This document shows positions 1-14,532 of a stretch of DNA of 62,000 nucleotides, one piece after another. How positions within the stretch are numbered: the stretch's first letter is position 1; each line of letters starts with the position of its first letter. Position numbers and translations under genes: made by a program. The notes under the pieces are model-generated. The model did not search any database. It was not told the origin of the DNA and was given only the letters and a program-made list of their open reading frames with translations. The DNA comes from Lingula anatina. Taxonomy: Eukaryota; Brachiopoda; Lingulata; Lingulida; Lingulidae. The stretch spans positions 590,970 through 652,969 of the forward strand of contig NW_019773847.1 of assembly GCF_001039355.2 (NCBI RefSeq). The letters are read 5' to 3'.

Positions 1-131
1 CTCTGATGTTTAAATTGGTCCTCTCTAACCTACCATTACGAAAAAGAAGTCATGCCATTGGACAATGCGACCTCTGCGGTTACGTCATTTCCTGAATTGG
101 ATTGTAGAGAGGACCAATTTAAACATCAGAG
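1..131. repeat. 26-bp perfect inverted repeat (foldback element, possibly cut by window edge)
   Basis: Bases 1-26 are the exact reverse complement of bases 106-131, separated by 79 bases. The inner sequence shows no ORF. This is the form of a miniature foldback element or the end of a longer inverted-repeat element. The left arm starts at base 1, so the true end may lie outside the window and target-site duplications cannot be judged. Confidence 0.65.
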
Positions 132-2784
132 GTGCAATTTGGATATACGGTTTGATTGTGCGTATGCCATGCACGGAATTTACAAACGAGCGACGGGATG
201 ATGTAGCCTGCAGTATTTGCGGTAAGCGTGCCAAGTTTTAGGCCGCTCCGATGCCCGGCAGTATTTTATTTCGATTATTATGTTTAAGTTGGTTTATTTT
301 TGTTTCACAAGCTGACTCTATTTTTTTATTGTCTCTATGGAGGTATATGGGGACTTTACAACATTCGGTTTGAAGGCTTTAACCACTTGTTATAGTTTAT
401 TTTTGCATTGTATTGGATTAATGTGGCAGTCTAAGGTTGTCCTAGGTGGTTTTCAAGTTTATGAACCCGGTTTTAATATCATTTAGCGATTTTACGACAA
501 TCGTTTACTATCCAATCAAGGTGACAGCCGAGCGTGCACGTATCGAAGACGAGAGTAGTTAACGACGAGTGGTGAACCCTCAGTTTAAAACCCATCTGGC
601 GCATTATTTCTTACTATTCTGATGTCATAGAGATCATTCCAATCGATATCACAATACATAAACCGATTCTTTCAACCAAGAACTCTGATAACAATCTTCT
701 GTTCGGATTGGGACTTTGTTTACGGCAGTGAATTTGCAGTGTACCGCGGCACCTAAACTGTACATTCTCGTGTCAGTAGCACGCGGTTCGAGGTCCCACG
801 TCCACAAACCAATCCCCAAAGGCTTGTCGTATTTCATCAAAATCAAATCAAATGCACGCCACCTATACTACACTACACTAAGCACAACCCCACACTTGAT
901 TATGCAGTACACAGAGTACACGCAGATCCAGACTGGCGGAAGTTAAACGTGACATCTGATCTGCTTTTTTGTTCACGGAAGTACTTGAACAGCGTAGGTG
1001 GGTTGAATTACGACATTATATAGAGATCTCTTTGCTGCGCGTTCTCCTAACACACGGTCACAATTGCTTTCCAATGGATTGCTGAATATCTGGGTCATCT
1101 TTTACCAAGAGCAAGTATTGATTGGCAGTATTCGTACTTTTCGCTAGGGATCCCGAGACGCATCTCTCTAGATCTCGCTTATTTACATTGTATGTGCATA
1201 GTCACCGAAAATATGTTGACCTCTACAGAAACGCTCTGTGTTTGAACTGGGCTCGCGTGTACCAGAGACGTCTGGCAGGGGTCAAAGAAGGTTATACGAC
1301 TGGGCATGTAAGTACTTATTACATACCGATATACGGTCTATTAAAAAATATACTTACATTTTGCTATGTGTATATATTATGTGGTTGTAGGAATTTGCAA
1401 GACTCTACAGATAAGAGTGGGTCTATGGATAATGTAAGGTTCAAAGGCACCCATTTCAACATGAAATAAATGCCTTTGGCCCTTATATTCTACATAGACC
1501 CGCTAAAATTTTCAACTAAGTCGACTGCAAGCATTGCCTCTGCGCACCTAGCCAAGTACCTGGCCCAGTAATTTAAAAAACTATGAAATTTGAAGTCTCA
1601 CGATTTTTCAGTCATATAAAGCACAGATTTCGGTTTTGTTATCGTTATACATGCCGGTTTGTATTAAGTTGAGTCTACAAAAACAGAATGTAGAGGCAAA
1701 TTAGGTGTATTCAATTACTACCTACATCCGTAGGTCAATCTGATTTCAGAGGATTATGCTCAGAGCAGTAATGGTCCATATGCTGACATGTTTCAGATGC
1801 GGAATGGGCAGAGAGCATAGAACAGCATGCTCAGAGTTTATTTTTGAGATCTGCGGCCGAAATTTCTGCAGAGAGGGGGTCTGTCAGGCAGCGTTATATT
1901 AAAAGAGGTGCATTAGCCTGCATATATTCATGCACACCTAGCATGAATACCACATGGAACGGAGGTTATAAGGCGCTGTAGAATTCATTCGGGTAACACA
2001 AATATAGGTATGTGTGTTTACTAGTAGTTGTTTTATATGTACATAATATGTATATTTATTATATACAGGCGAGCACACTGGCAGACATACACTTGCACAC
2101 ACCCACGACCAAACGCATTGCCTGGGAATCTAACTATATTGATTTTGAATACAATATAATTAACGCATCTGTCTGTATGATGATTCACGGAGAATATTAA
2201 GACAAGGGACAGTTATGAATTAACGCTTTGCATGCATCTGTTCAGCTAGATAGCTAGGTAATTGTGTGTAAATAATGTAACTTTGATTATTCATCGATAT
2301 TTACCATTATACTGTTTATGTTTGGTAAAAATGTCATCATGACCTCCATTGAGAACCATTGGCTCTTATTCACAAATCTTTCTCCCATTCTTCATTTCGA
2401 GCTGGTAATATGTAAAAATTTTGTACCATATTATTTATTTATTTATCTATTTATTTTTGGAGCCACCTCTTGAAATATAATATAACATCATAATAACACC
2501 ATAGGTGACATTTCATGTAATTTTCATTAAGAAGAGGTCACGATTATGCATGGCGTTCAAAATGCAACATTCAGAAAGTTTCAGTGTTGCACTGGCTGAG
2601 CGGGGACAAAGATCGAACAGTTGATAAAATATTAAATATTAAACGATGGACGAAAGCTATCTTATTTATTTTATGTTATTTATTTATTATTTTACGTAAG
2701 GTTTCTCACACTGTATTTAAGCGGGGGGAGGGAGGGAAGACAGAAGTGGGTACAGCGTACGTGTACCTCCGATGCCAAGGGGAG
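132..2784. other. Intergenic sequence, no gene recognised
   Basis: AT-rich sequence with only short ORFs. The longest (1122-1469, +, 115 codons) has no recognisable domain and no coding-like composition. A degenerate TTTA run lies near 2431-2456. No exon, RNA gene or transposon ORF is seen. Confidence 0.5.
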
Positions 2785-2906
2785 TGGGGAGGCACGTGAC
2801 CCATTACGGTCGTGGCCTCCATTCGTCTCGCAGTTTTCTTTTAATACTGGGCCAAGATCAGCGGTCATCGATAAGGATGATGGATTTAGACAGGTTCGAA
2901 ATGTTC
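2785..2906 (+). promoter_or_regulatory. Candidate promoter and 5'UTR exon of the LicD-like gene
   Basis: A G-rich stretch contains an E-box CACGTGAC near 2793. The segment ends at 2906 with a good donor (GTGAGT at 2907), and 147 bases later a pyrimidine tract and CAG (3051-3053) precede the coding exon at 3091. That suggests a non-coding first exon with a short intron. Two ATGs (2877, 2880) in this exon would read into a stop soon after splicing, so they would form a short uORF and not an N-terminal extension. Inference from splice motifs only. Confidence 0.3.
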
Positions 2907-3070
2907 GTGAGTAGAATTAGACAAAATGTCATAGCCTCCCGAATTTAGCACAACAAATACGAGGCACCTGAATTAGTGGCATGGTTTTACAACACGAGCG
3001 TACTTACATTTTGTTTTTTCAACCCATGGTATATGTTTTTTTTCTAATTTCAGCTGAGCCCACCGTGCCA

Positions 3071-3082
3071 ATGACCCGATAA
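3071..3082 (+). other. Minimal uORF (Met-Thr-Arg-stop)
   Basis: ATG ACC CGA TAA lies 8 bases upstream of the main ATG at 3091, after the apparent acceptor at 3053. If it is in the mRNA, a ribosome would end here just before the main start, which could reduce or gate translation of the LicD-like protein. Confidence 0.4.
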
Positions 3083-3090
3083 AGGAAAAA

Positions 3091-4194
3091 ATGAGAAAGA
3101 TGTTCCGTAACCCTGGCAACGGATACATGACGGCCTTTTTTCTATTATTATTGTTTGGGTCCGTGGCGTTATTTATTATGACATTGCGTGTAGGGCAAGA
3201 GGGAATAATGGCCCGAATTAGAGCCTTGGAAACAGCCTTGGAATTGCACCAAGAGAGCCGGAGCGCATTAGAGCACAAAAGTAATGATATATTAAAGCTG
3301 GTGAAATCTCTGCACATGGCTTCTTTCAATGGGAACAGATTCTCTCCTGCCAATGGTAAAATCAATGCATCTTCATCATTATCAGAATCAATGCCAAAAC
3401 TCGTTTTGAGGAGATATGTTAGGGAGTCTTACGATAAGAGTAATCCGTTGTTTTACTTTCAACAGCAAGTGTCGCAGTCGGAAAAAGAATTGCTCATGGA
3501 AATGTTAGCAGTTCTAGACCGGGCTTGCTCAAAACATAATATCACATATCTTCTGTATGGCGGTAGTCTCCTGGGTTCCTATAGGCATCATGATCTTATT
3601 CCTTGGGATGATGACGTGGATCTTCTGTTCAATATTCAAGAGAAGGCAATATTATTTAAAGCTCTGTCCCAATTCGCTCCAGAATATTACGTCAATAAAG
3701 CTGGTCCGCGTTTGAAATTTTTTTCAAAGAACTCGAACTTCACCACTAAATATAGCTGGCGGTGGCCGTATCTAGATCTTCATTTTTACAAGGAGAATCA
3801 GACCCATATTTGGGATAGTTCGTATGAATTTCGTAACTATATATACAAGAAATCTAACGTCTTTCCCTTACACCGACGACCTTTTGGTAACGTATACGCA
3901 AACGCGCCCTATGATTCATACGCCGTACTTAGGAAAACGTACAAAAGTAGCAAGTGCCAAACGTATTTCTACAGTCACAAGAAAGAGGTGGGAACCAGCG
4001 CTCGCATGAGGGTGATTCCATGCGAAGATTTGAGCGATTTAATTCCATTTGTTCACCGCACAAGCGTTGACTTTGGTATAGGTGTTAAAGAAACGCTGAA
4101 ACTGGGACAGGAAACTCTCCAAGTAGTTATCGTGGACGAACCTTCCTATGCTATAAGTAAACCCTATAAGTTGGAACTAGTTGAGGGGAATTAG
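3091..4194 (+). CDS. LicD-family (fukutin-related-type) nucleotidyltransferase-like type II membrane protein
   Basis: The 367-residue ORF lies on a single coding exon. Residues 12-32 form one hydrophobic segment after a short basic N-terminus, as in a type II Golgi membrane protein. Residues about 36-73 are charged and may be a coiled stem. The catalytic signature begins at Tyr156 (YGGSLLGSYRHHDLIPWDDD). It carries the Gly-Gly-Ser nucleotide-binding turn and the acidic cluster Asp173-Asp174-Asp175 and Asp177 expected to bind metal. This pattern is typical of LicD/FKTN/FKRP proteins, which transfer phosphosugar or phosphocholine groups to glycans. N-glycosylation sequons (NIT, NFT, NQT) fit a lumenal domain. 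The start is the first ATG in the reading frame after an in-frame stop, preceded by a splice acceptor at 3051-3053. The donor and acceptor substrates cannot be told from sequence. This is probably one of the expanded invertebrate LicD-like genes rather than a strict FKRP orthologue. A processed retrogene origin is possible, given the single coding exon. Confidence 0.88.
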   Translation: MRKMFRNPGNGYMTAFFLLLLFGSVALFIMTLRVGQEGIMARIRALETALELHQESRSALEHKSNDILKLVKSLHMASFNGNRFSPANGKINASSSLSESMPKLVLRRYVRESYDKSNPLFYFQQQVSQSEKELLMEMLAVLDRACSKHNITYLLYGGSLLGSYRHHDLIPWDDDVDLLFNIQEKAILFKALSQFAPEYYVNKAGPRLKFFSKNSNFTTKYSWRWPYLDLHFYKENQTHIWDSSYEFRNYIYKKSNVFPLHRRPFGNVYANAPYDSYAVLRKTYKSSKCQTYFYSHKKEVGTSARMRVIPCEDLSDLIPFVHRTSVDFGIGVKETLKLGQETLQVVIVDEPSYAISKPYKLELVEGN

Positions 4195-4989
4195 TATTTT
4201 TTAAACTTTATTTAGCATTCATCAACTTCAAAGTTATGTTTTTTGTATAAGTATTACTTTTGTAGCGGGTTGTATAATTGCATATTTTGGCTGAAGTTAT
4301 CTATATCTCATGATTTAACAAAAAATGAAAGAATATGTTCATTTGTCTTCCAAATTTATGTATCTTTTTATCCCGACGGAAAAGCCCGAGCGATCCTGAT
4401 TGAGGTTGCGATCGCCGTGGTTAATGAACATCAATAGCTATAGCTGTGATTTATGTGGACACAGAAATCCCTACGGTGCTATGGTATAGTTTGATCTTTT
4501 ACATATATTTATATATTATAATCTTATGTAAGGACGTAAGAATTGCTTATAGATAAAATTACATAATGCTGTTCTAGGGTAGATAAGGATGCTGATCCTC
4601 GAATGCAGTGATTTTTCTGTCTTACAGAAGTATATACCGGTCGTATAATGCAGTTTCTGTGGGTATCTCATCAAAAGTTATCTATGAAAGTGAGGTGTAC
4701 ATGTTTTAAAAATACTGAATCAGCGATACGGCTCATTTCATACCGAAATGTGCTATCAAATATTGAAGTATCTGATTGTTACAAATGGACATAATGGGAC
4801 ATTTTATGTCAATTTGGGCTAAAGGTTCATAAGCTACGAAATGGTTCTATTTGAGTTATAAATTAGACCAGGACTGCTGCTTGTACTGAAGTGGTTTGGT
4901 TAAGTTGATTACTGCTATTGTAATTTAAATAGCTTGTTTAATACCGATGAAGAGAAACATGATGATCGCATAGGTCGTGATGAATCGAT

Positions 4990-5013
4990 ATTATTATTAT
5001 TATTATTATTATT
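4990..5013. repeat. (ATT)n microsatellite
   Basis: Eight uninterrupted ATT units. Confidence 0.9.
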
Positions 5014-5404
5014 TCATTGACTTACTCAGTTGTTGATTTTTTCTGGGAAAGTGTACATTTTTCCTTTTAGTGAGATTCGGCAAGTTAAGTTGTGGAGATC
5101 ATGAACATATATTCTAAATATTTGCGTATTCTTAAAGGGGCATCCAATGTCGTTAACATTCCCAAGATGGAGTATCTGGAGTATGATTTGATTTATTTTT
5201 CAATATTGGGTCGCAATTTCGACCCTCAAGAGGCAATACGGTAAATACAGCTGATTTGGTAAATAGAAGTTGGACGGACTTTTTATACGCCTTGGATAAA
5301 ATGGAAAAAGCTTGAACATCGTTCCTGTAAGGCAGGTGGCTGATAAGTTGGTTTATGAGTTCGATTCACCTTGATTTTGAGGATATCAGTATTTTTCGCA
5401 CCTA

Positions 5405-5427
5405 TTTTTTTTTTTTTTTTTTTTTTT
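5405..5427. repeat. Poly(T) tract
   Basis: An uninterrupted run of about 23 T. Confidence 0.9.
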
Positions 5428-7439
5428 CAAATTGGAAAAAAAATGTTTCTAAGTTTGGGTACTGGTTTGATAAGTAAAAGACAATAACAAATGACATCAT
5501 ATCAGGGAAAATCTTCACGATGTTGATTTGATGCTTTGAAATCGCCCGTGCTTCAGATTTGACATTTCCACCCCACCCCCCTCCAAAACTCTAAAATTAA
5601 GCTTGTGTTCTCTGTTCTCTTCAATCTTTATATGTTTAAAAAAACTTAAAATAAATTTCGTCTGTCGACCTACAGAGGGTCGCCGCTTGTTGATCAAGTC
5701 ATCAATTTTGCCTGTTCTCATAGTGGAGAAGATCAAATCCTACGAGCCCAGTCTTCCTTGTTTGCATTATCTTTTGAGAAAATTATTTTAAAAAAGACTT
5801 AAAACAGACAGACAGTATTACTTTATCAGCCATTTTAATGAAATGCTGTTTAGGGAATTTTGAATTGTATTAGTAGAATGAGATTTTCCTTGGGATGTGT
5901 AATTTTAGTTTATGTGACGTTTGATGTTTGATAATAAAAACATGAATTACTAAACCTTGAAATTACTTGTTTTAACGTGTCATTTTGAAAAATTATATTT
6001 GCAGGAGATACCCATGTTTGACTTACGAAGGTTAGGCCCCTTCTATGTCCTTAAATCATTGCCAAGGGTTGAATAAGAAGTCTTGCATATATAGCCTACT
6101 GGTAGGCCTATACAATGTACCAGCAATACTTTTAATTGCGGTCAGGACTCTTAGAAAAACAGTATGCTTATTGCTTTAACTGCAGAATGTGTTTTATGAC
6201 TCATATAGCACAGGCTTTGAACATGTACCATAATATGGAAAAAAAATTTTTTTAAATCTGTTATCAGTTTACAACCAATGCCTCATTGTGGTTCTCTGTC
6301 CGATTCCTGATTGCGACGTGCACGCTTGGAGGCGAGAGTACATGTCACACCTACCACAACCATACACCATCTTGTCTCAATCTCATTGCAGAAAACCCAA
6401 TACTTTCATGTAATTGAAAAGTTGAACATATAGGCATATAGAAACTTGGGAATTAAAACAAGATTACTAACTAGTAATATGGAAGCATTGTGGAGTGAAT
6501 TGTGTGAATACAACAAAATGATAATCATTTCGCTTTATTCTAAAGAAATTGAGAAAATAAGATCTTCGTTTATTTATTTATTTCACCTATAAGCAGCGCA
6601 TGTAAAACAATGTGGCCTAATATACCAAACTGGATATTCAAATAAATAATTTTATATATCACATAGTGCTTTTATATTTTATGGATCTTCTTGTCTCTAG
6701 GTAATCATAGAAGCTCTCTTTTACCTGATTGATCTTTTCACTGAAAATTAAAACATTGCGTCGAGATAAATAACTGACATCTTAAGGGAAATATAGGGCC
6801 TATTTGCATTCTCGCAAATTGTTATCGTAAAGATGACCTTCCTTTTTCTATTTGCTGTCTACATATTTTAATGCGCATTGTACTCTATCCCCTCATAACG
6901 AAACAGAAAACGACATTTCTATACTGATTCACTGTGTAATAAATGTATAAAAAACTTCCTCTATCGACACTTTTGAACAGACGTTTCTTTTTCCTTTTTT
7001 TCTTTTTAGGGTAAATCTTTGGGCATAGAAAAAAATTTTAATGAATGAAATTTCATACAGGCTTTATAGAAAGATATCGTATAGCCTTCATTCCCCCCAA
7101 ATAAACTTTTTTATCCTAGTTTTCTACAAGTCCTTCTGACTAATTTGTTGAGAAAATAAACAGGAAGGACAACAAATTTATAGACGTTAGTAAACTGCTT
7201 CCAAATCTTCAGTTACGGGGTCAAATATGTTTACTTAAATAATATTTCTGCAAATAAATTAAATGACGGCCAATCATTTTTCCAAAGTGAAATGAGGTTG
7301 GAATGGTCGAGTTACTTAGCTCGAAGCAAGTTATAATCAAGTCTTCCTTCATTTAAAGCTTTTACGAAGCAATCAAGTGACTTTTATTGTGTTTGCAACC
7401 TGCCAAACCGTTACAGCATATTTAACATCAAAACAACTT

Positions 7440-7760
7440 TGCTGAACAAACAAATGTATTGTTCTTTTTGAAAACGAGCAAAACAGTCGTGTTTGCATTA
7501 CCGCCCTGGCTCTGTGAATGCACAACAGCCGCTCATCATGCAAATACACAAATATCTATAAAAACATGGCGTTAAAAAGAAATAAGATTGTGTTTCTGCG
7601 ATAACGCCGGTTTTTAGTCCGCTCATTTCAGCTGGGTCCGCCTACAAGCCAAAAAGTGCTTATCCCCATATATTGGGTCCATATAGTTGTGCAACTAGTT
7701 TGATGGCGAATGTGCCCCCATGCAGCTGAAAAAGTATACCACAATTACGTGAGAGAACAG
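7440..7760. promoter_or_regulatory. Candidate regulatory block upstream of FoxA
   Basis: A higher-complexity island in AT-rich surroundings with no sustained ORF. It contains an exact POU octamer ATGCAAAT at 7538-7545. The call rests on composition and motif content only; conservation could not be tested. Confidence 0.25.
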
Positions 7761-11559
<3,799 letters not shown>

Positions 11560-11870
11560 TGTTGCTCCAAATTAGTTGACCTTAATTTATTGTCCTTCGT
11601 ACAGGTGGCCACAGGTGATGTTTTGTCATCTGTGGCGAGAAACCCGTGAAACTTATTAAGAGGCGTATTACTGTCAGTTTGGCTGCCACGGACACCTGTA
11701 TCGTCAGGTAGGTCATTGTGAAAGGCCGCTACACTAAGTGGACAATTTGTTCCTTTTGCATTTCTGAATTTTAACTAGCTGTTATTAGTCACGATTTGGA
11801 TGTCAACCAGTGAAGCTGTTTCCGAAGTCCACGTGTCACCTCTCCCCCAACACAAGAGGAGGTCTGCTTT
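11560..11870. promoter_or_regulatory. Candidate enhancer block with clustered E-boxes, 1.5 kb upstream of FoxA
   Basis: The block contains CAGGTG at 11602-11607 and 11612-11617, CACCTG at 11693-11698 and CACGTG at 11830-11835, within a relatively GC-rich, non-coding stretch. Clustered E-boxes close to a developmental transcription factor gene suggest a cis-regulatory module. This is inference; no conservation test was possible. Confidence 0.3.
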
Positions 11871-12954
11871 GCCCCTCCCTTTTTACTGTATCCCGTAATA
11901 AGATCATAATGCACGAAATTAGCACAATAATCATGAAAATTGGGCCCTAAAATATCAGGTGAATGGCATGTATAATTTTGGCATTACTATATAATATGCA
12001 ACATCAAGATATTTCACAGAGCATAATTTTGGATTAAAATTATGCTGAGTTTTTATATCTAAATTTATTTATTCAATGTTGAATCCAAAAATTTTACTCT
12101 AAAGTATCTAGATAATCATAAATAAAACTAAATCATTTTTTTAAATCAAAGTCTTTTATCAAGAAAACCGATGATGGGTCCCTGGCTGCTCTCGTTCAGA
12201 TATCATAATGATTTCTCCATTGAAAATTAAGCTCTGTTTACAGGAGTATACAGGTATTATGTTCCCATAGAGAAGACTACAAAACGCAAATAGCAGGGAA
12301 ACACTTGAAAAACAAATCTTTCACTTCCTACAGTACTGTCTTGCAATAAGAATTCAATTTTGCTTGACAAATATGATTTTCGAGGAGCGAGTGTCACAAA
12401 GAACCTAGATTTTTCAGTACTACTCGACATCGGCAGGTGGCATGCAACTATCCGTAACTATAGAGCCCAAATATATATAGGAGTGTCATTCACTTTGTGG
12501 CAACAACCCCAAACAAGGCATGGGTAAAAAATCTAAATCCCGTCTCCACAATACGCATGGCTTCATCCCAAGCAAGGTAGAACATTTATAAAACTCAATA
12601 CGTGAAGTCGTGGATTGACCTCACTGAAGAGAGCAGCCCTTCGATTTTTGCCTGGGGACAGTTATGCCTTATTTTTATATCTTTACAAATTGCTCTGTAC
12701 ATCGCGCCACGGTCACATTGATATTGACGTCAGGAACCCGCCTGGGCGCTTACTCATGACACATCTATTGGAAATGCGCATAAATTTTTATGTTACCTAT
12801 CGTCCTGCTTTTGATTTTTTACGACTTGATCGTCTCATGATTCAATAAAAATACTACTATTTTACTTTGATAACAAATTTGTGGACAAAACTTACACTTC
12901 AGCTTGATGGTTATACTACAAAACCGTCCGATCTTGATGATGGCGGCCAATTAG
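11871..12954. other. Proximal FoxA upstream DNA
   Basis: AT-rich, with no gene seen. The ORFs at 12615-12848 and 12867-13142 (+) show no domain. The second runs through the promoter-like GC boxes, so it is judged non-coding. Confidence 0.4.
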
Positions 12955-13329
12955 TATGCACAAGGGGCGGGGCGAAGCGGCTTAATTTACCTGCGCGCAG
13001 TTTCTGTTTGGACGCGTGTTATAGAAGGGGGCGGAGTCAGGATATCTTACAAGCCATAGGTATATTTACCCAGGGTCAACCACTCTACACTGTATTTGCT
13101 CCACGCAAGCTATCAAACTGTGTCAGCACAGGGTGCTACTAGGACTACTTTCTTATCTCAACTCATGCTTGGATTGGGACAGAACCGAGAAAACCCATAC
13201 AAGACCAGCTGAAGGGACCATCTGTGATCCTAACTTTGACGGCGGTGACTTGCAGTACACGGCGCAGTAAAGCGAAAGAGGTAAATTCCCTCCAGTTGAA
13301 AAACCGCGACTGCAGCAGTTCCTTAAGTC
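12955..13329 (+). promoter_or_regulatory. FoxA promoter and 5'UTR region
   Basis: There are two Sp1-type GC boxes, GGGGCGGGGC at 12964-12973 and GGGGGCGGAG at 13027-13036. They are followed by TATATTTACC at 13061-13070, which reads both as a TATA-like element and as a forkhead site (TATTTAC, 13063-13069). Transcription would then start near 13.09 kb with a 5'UTR of about 240 bases. An in-frame TAA at 13324-13326, just before the ATG, rules out an N-terminal extension on this exon. A 5'UTR intron cannot be excluded, since CAG-type acceptors occur near 13310-13318. Confidence 0.45.
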
Positions 13330-14532
13330 ATGAATCTTGCGAAATCCCCCTACGACACCGTGAGTACAAGTGGGTACTCCATGTCTTCTATGCCAGGGAT
13401 GAACACAGCCTATGGGGGCATGACAAGCATGGGTTATCCCCAGCAGACTATGCAGACCATGCAGACCATGGGCTCCATGGGCGGTATGCCAGGTACAGGT
13501 ATGGGCGCAATGGGCATGGGCCATATGGGCATGACTGGTATGAACATGGCCAACATGGGATCCATGGGAGGCATGAATAGCATGGGTATGGGTACCATGG
13601 CGGGACATATGAACGGAATGAGTCCCTCTATGTCTCCCGTTGGCCTGGACCATCAAGCGCTTAACAGAGCCCGTGAAAAGACTTACAGACGTAGTTATAC
13701 ACACGCCAAGCCGCCTTACTCCTACATCTCCCTCATCACAATGGCGATCCAACAGAGCCCCAGCAAAATGTGTACCCTCAGTGAAATATATCAATTTATC
13801 ATGGACTTGTTTCCGTTCTATCGTCAGAATCAGCAAAGATGGCAGAATTCAATCCGCCATAGCTTATCCTTCAATGACTGTTTTGTTAAGGTACCGCGCA
13901 CGCCCGACAAGCCAGGGAAGGGCTCATACTGGACCCTCCATCCAGATTCTGGAAACATGTTTGAAAATGGCTGCTATTTGAGAAGACAGAAAAGATTCAA
14001 GGACCCGAAAAAAGAGTCACTACGTACGGCGGCAAAACATGGTATGGGATCCCCCGATTCCAAAATGGACTCCCACGACGATAGCGGCGACGAACAACCC
14101 CCTCCACTCGGACCGCAGCAGACGACGCAGCAGCCCCCGCAACAAACGCCGAACAACACAGGGGAAAACAACACAGAACTGCCCCCAAAGGCTGAACCGA
14201 TTCCTCCTTCCCATTCTCCGAACCACCAGGTTGTTCAACAGTCACACACGGACATGAGACCCGCAGCGACGTACATGGACGCTCAGAGTATGATGCAAAT
14301 GCATCCCGGTCAGATGAACGGGCCACATTTCAATCACCCTTTTTCAATAAGTAACATTATGTCAGCTGAAAATAAAATGGACATGAAAATGTATGAAAGC
14401 ATGCAGCATGCATATTATGGACAAATGCCGTCGGCGGTGAATATTGCTAAAGAAGCCAACCCTAACATGACTACAGACGGTGATTATTACAAATACGGTC
14501 CTCCCCAGTCCTCCGTCACAACAAGTTTATGA
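13330..14532 (+). CDS. foxA: FoxA (HNF3-type) forkhead transcription factor
   Basis: The complete 400-residue ORF lies on one exon. Residues about 17-97 are Met/Gly/Ser-rich and resemble the N-terminal activation region of FoxA proteins. The forkhead winged-helix DNA-binding domain spans 125-224. It starts with [11 protein letters not shown], has the recognition helix [13 protein letters not shown], and ends in the basic RRQKRFK wing that also acts as nuclear localisation signal. A Gln/Pro-rich linker follows at about 254-277. An eh1-like motif, FSISNIM, at 338-344 matches the conserved FoxA C-terminal region and should recruit Groucho/TLE co-repressor. The extreme C-terminus ([10 protein letters not shown]) is also FoxA-like. 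FoxA proteins are pioneer factors that specify endoderm and foregut/pharynx. The ATG is fixed by an in-frame stop two codons upstream. The gene faces MIPOL1 tail to tail, as in vertebrates. Single-copy invertebrate FoxA is the best reading; FoxB or other classes lack this C-terminus. Confidence 0.97.
   Translation: MNLAKSPYDTVSTSGYSMSSMPGMNTAYGGMTSMGYPQQTMQTMQTMGSMGGMPGTGMGAMGMGHMGMTGMNMANMGSMGGMNSMGMGTMAGHMNGMSPSMSPVGLDHQALNRAREKTYRRSYTHAKPPYSYISLITMAIQQSPSKMCTLSEIYQFIMDLFPFYRQNQQRWQNSIRHSLSFNDCFVKVPRTPDKPGKGSYWTLHPDSGNMFENGCYLRRQKRFKDPKKESLRTAAKHGMGSPDSKMDSHDDSGDEQPPPLGPQQTTQQPPQQTPNNTGENNTELPPKAEPIPPSHSPNHQVVQQSHTDMRPAATYMDAQSMMQMHPGQMNGPHFNHPFSISNIMSAENKMDMKMYESMQHAYYGQMPSAVNIAKEANPNMTTDGDYYKYGPPQSSVTTSL

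Larger units (their letters stand above)
4195..7439. other. 3' flank of LicD-like gene and intergenic DNA
   Basis: No gene seen. AATAAA hexamers occur on the + strand at 5650-5655 and 5933-5938, but none is close to the stop, so the 3' end of the LicD-like transcript is not placed. The rest is AT-rich with short spurious ORFs. Confidence 0.5.

Noticed and set aside
1122-1469. 115-codon ORF
   Set aside because: No domain, no splice context, and composition like the flanking non-coding DNA.
5336-5377. tRNA-like A box and B box (TGGCTGATAAGTTGG ... GTTCGATTC)
   Set aside because: The two boxes are too close for a tRNA or typical SINE, and no cloverleaf can be drawn.
13153-13836. 227-codon His-rich ORF antisense to FoxA
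   Set aside because: It is the mirror of the Met/Gly codon repeats (ATGGGC read backwards gives GCCCAT), so it follows from the FoxA N-terminus and has no support of its own.
13974-14326. Several overlapping ORFs antisense to, or in other frames of, the FoxA C-terminal part
   Set aside because: Shadows of the FoxA coding sequence, with Cys/Arg-rich nonsense composition.
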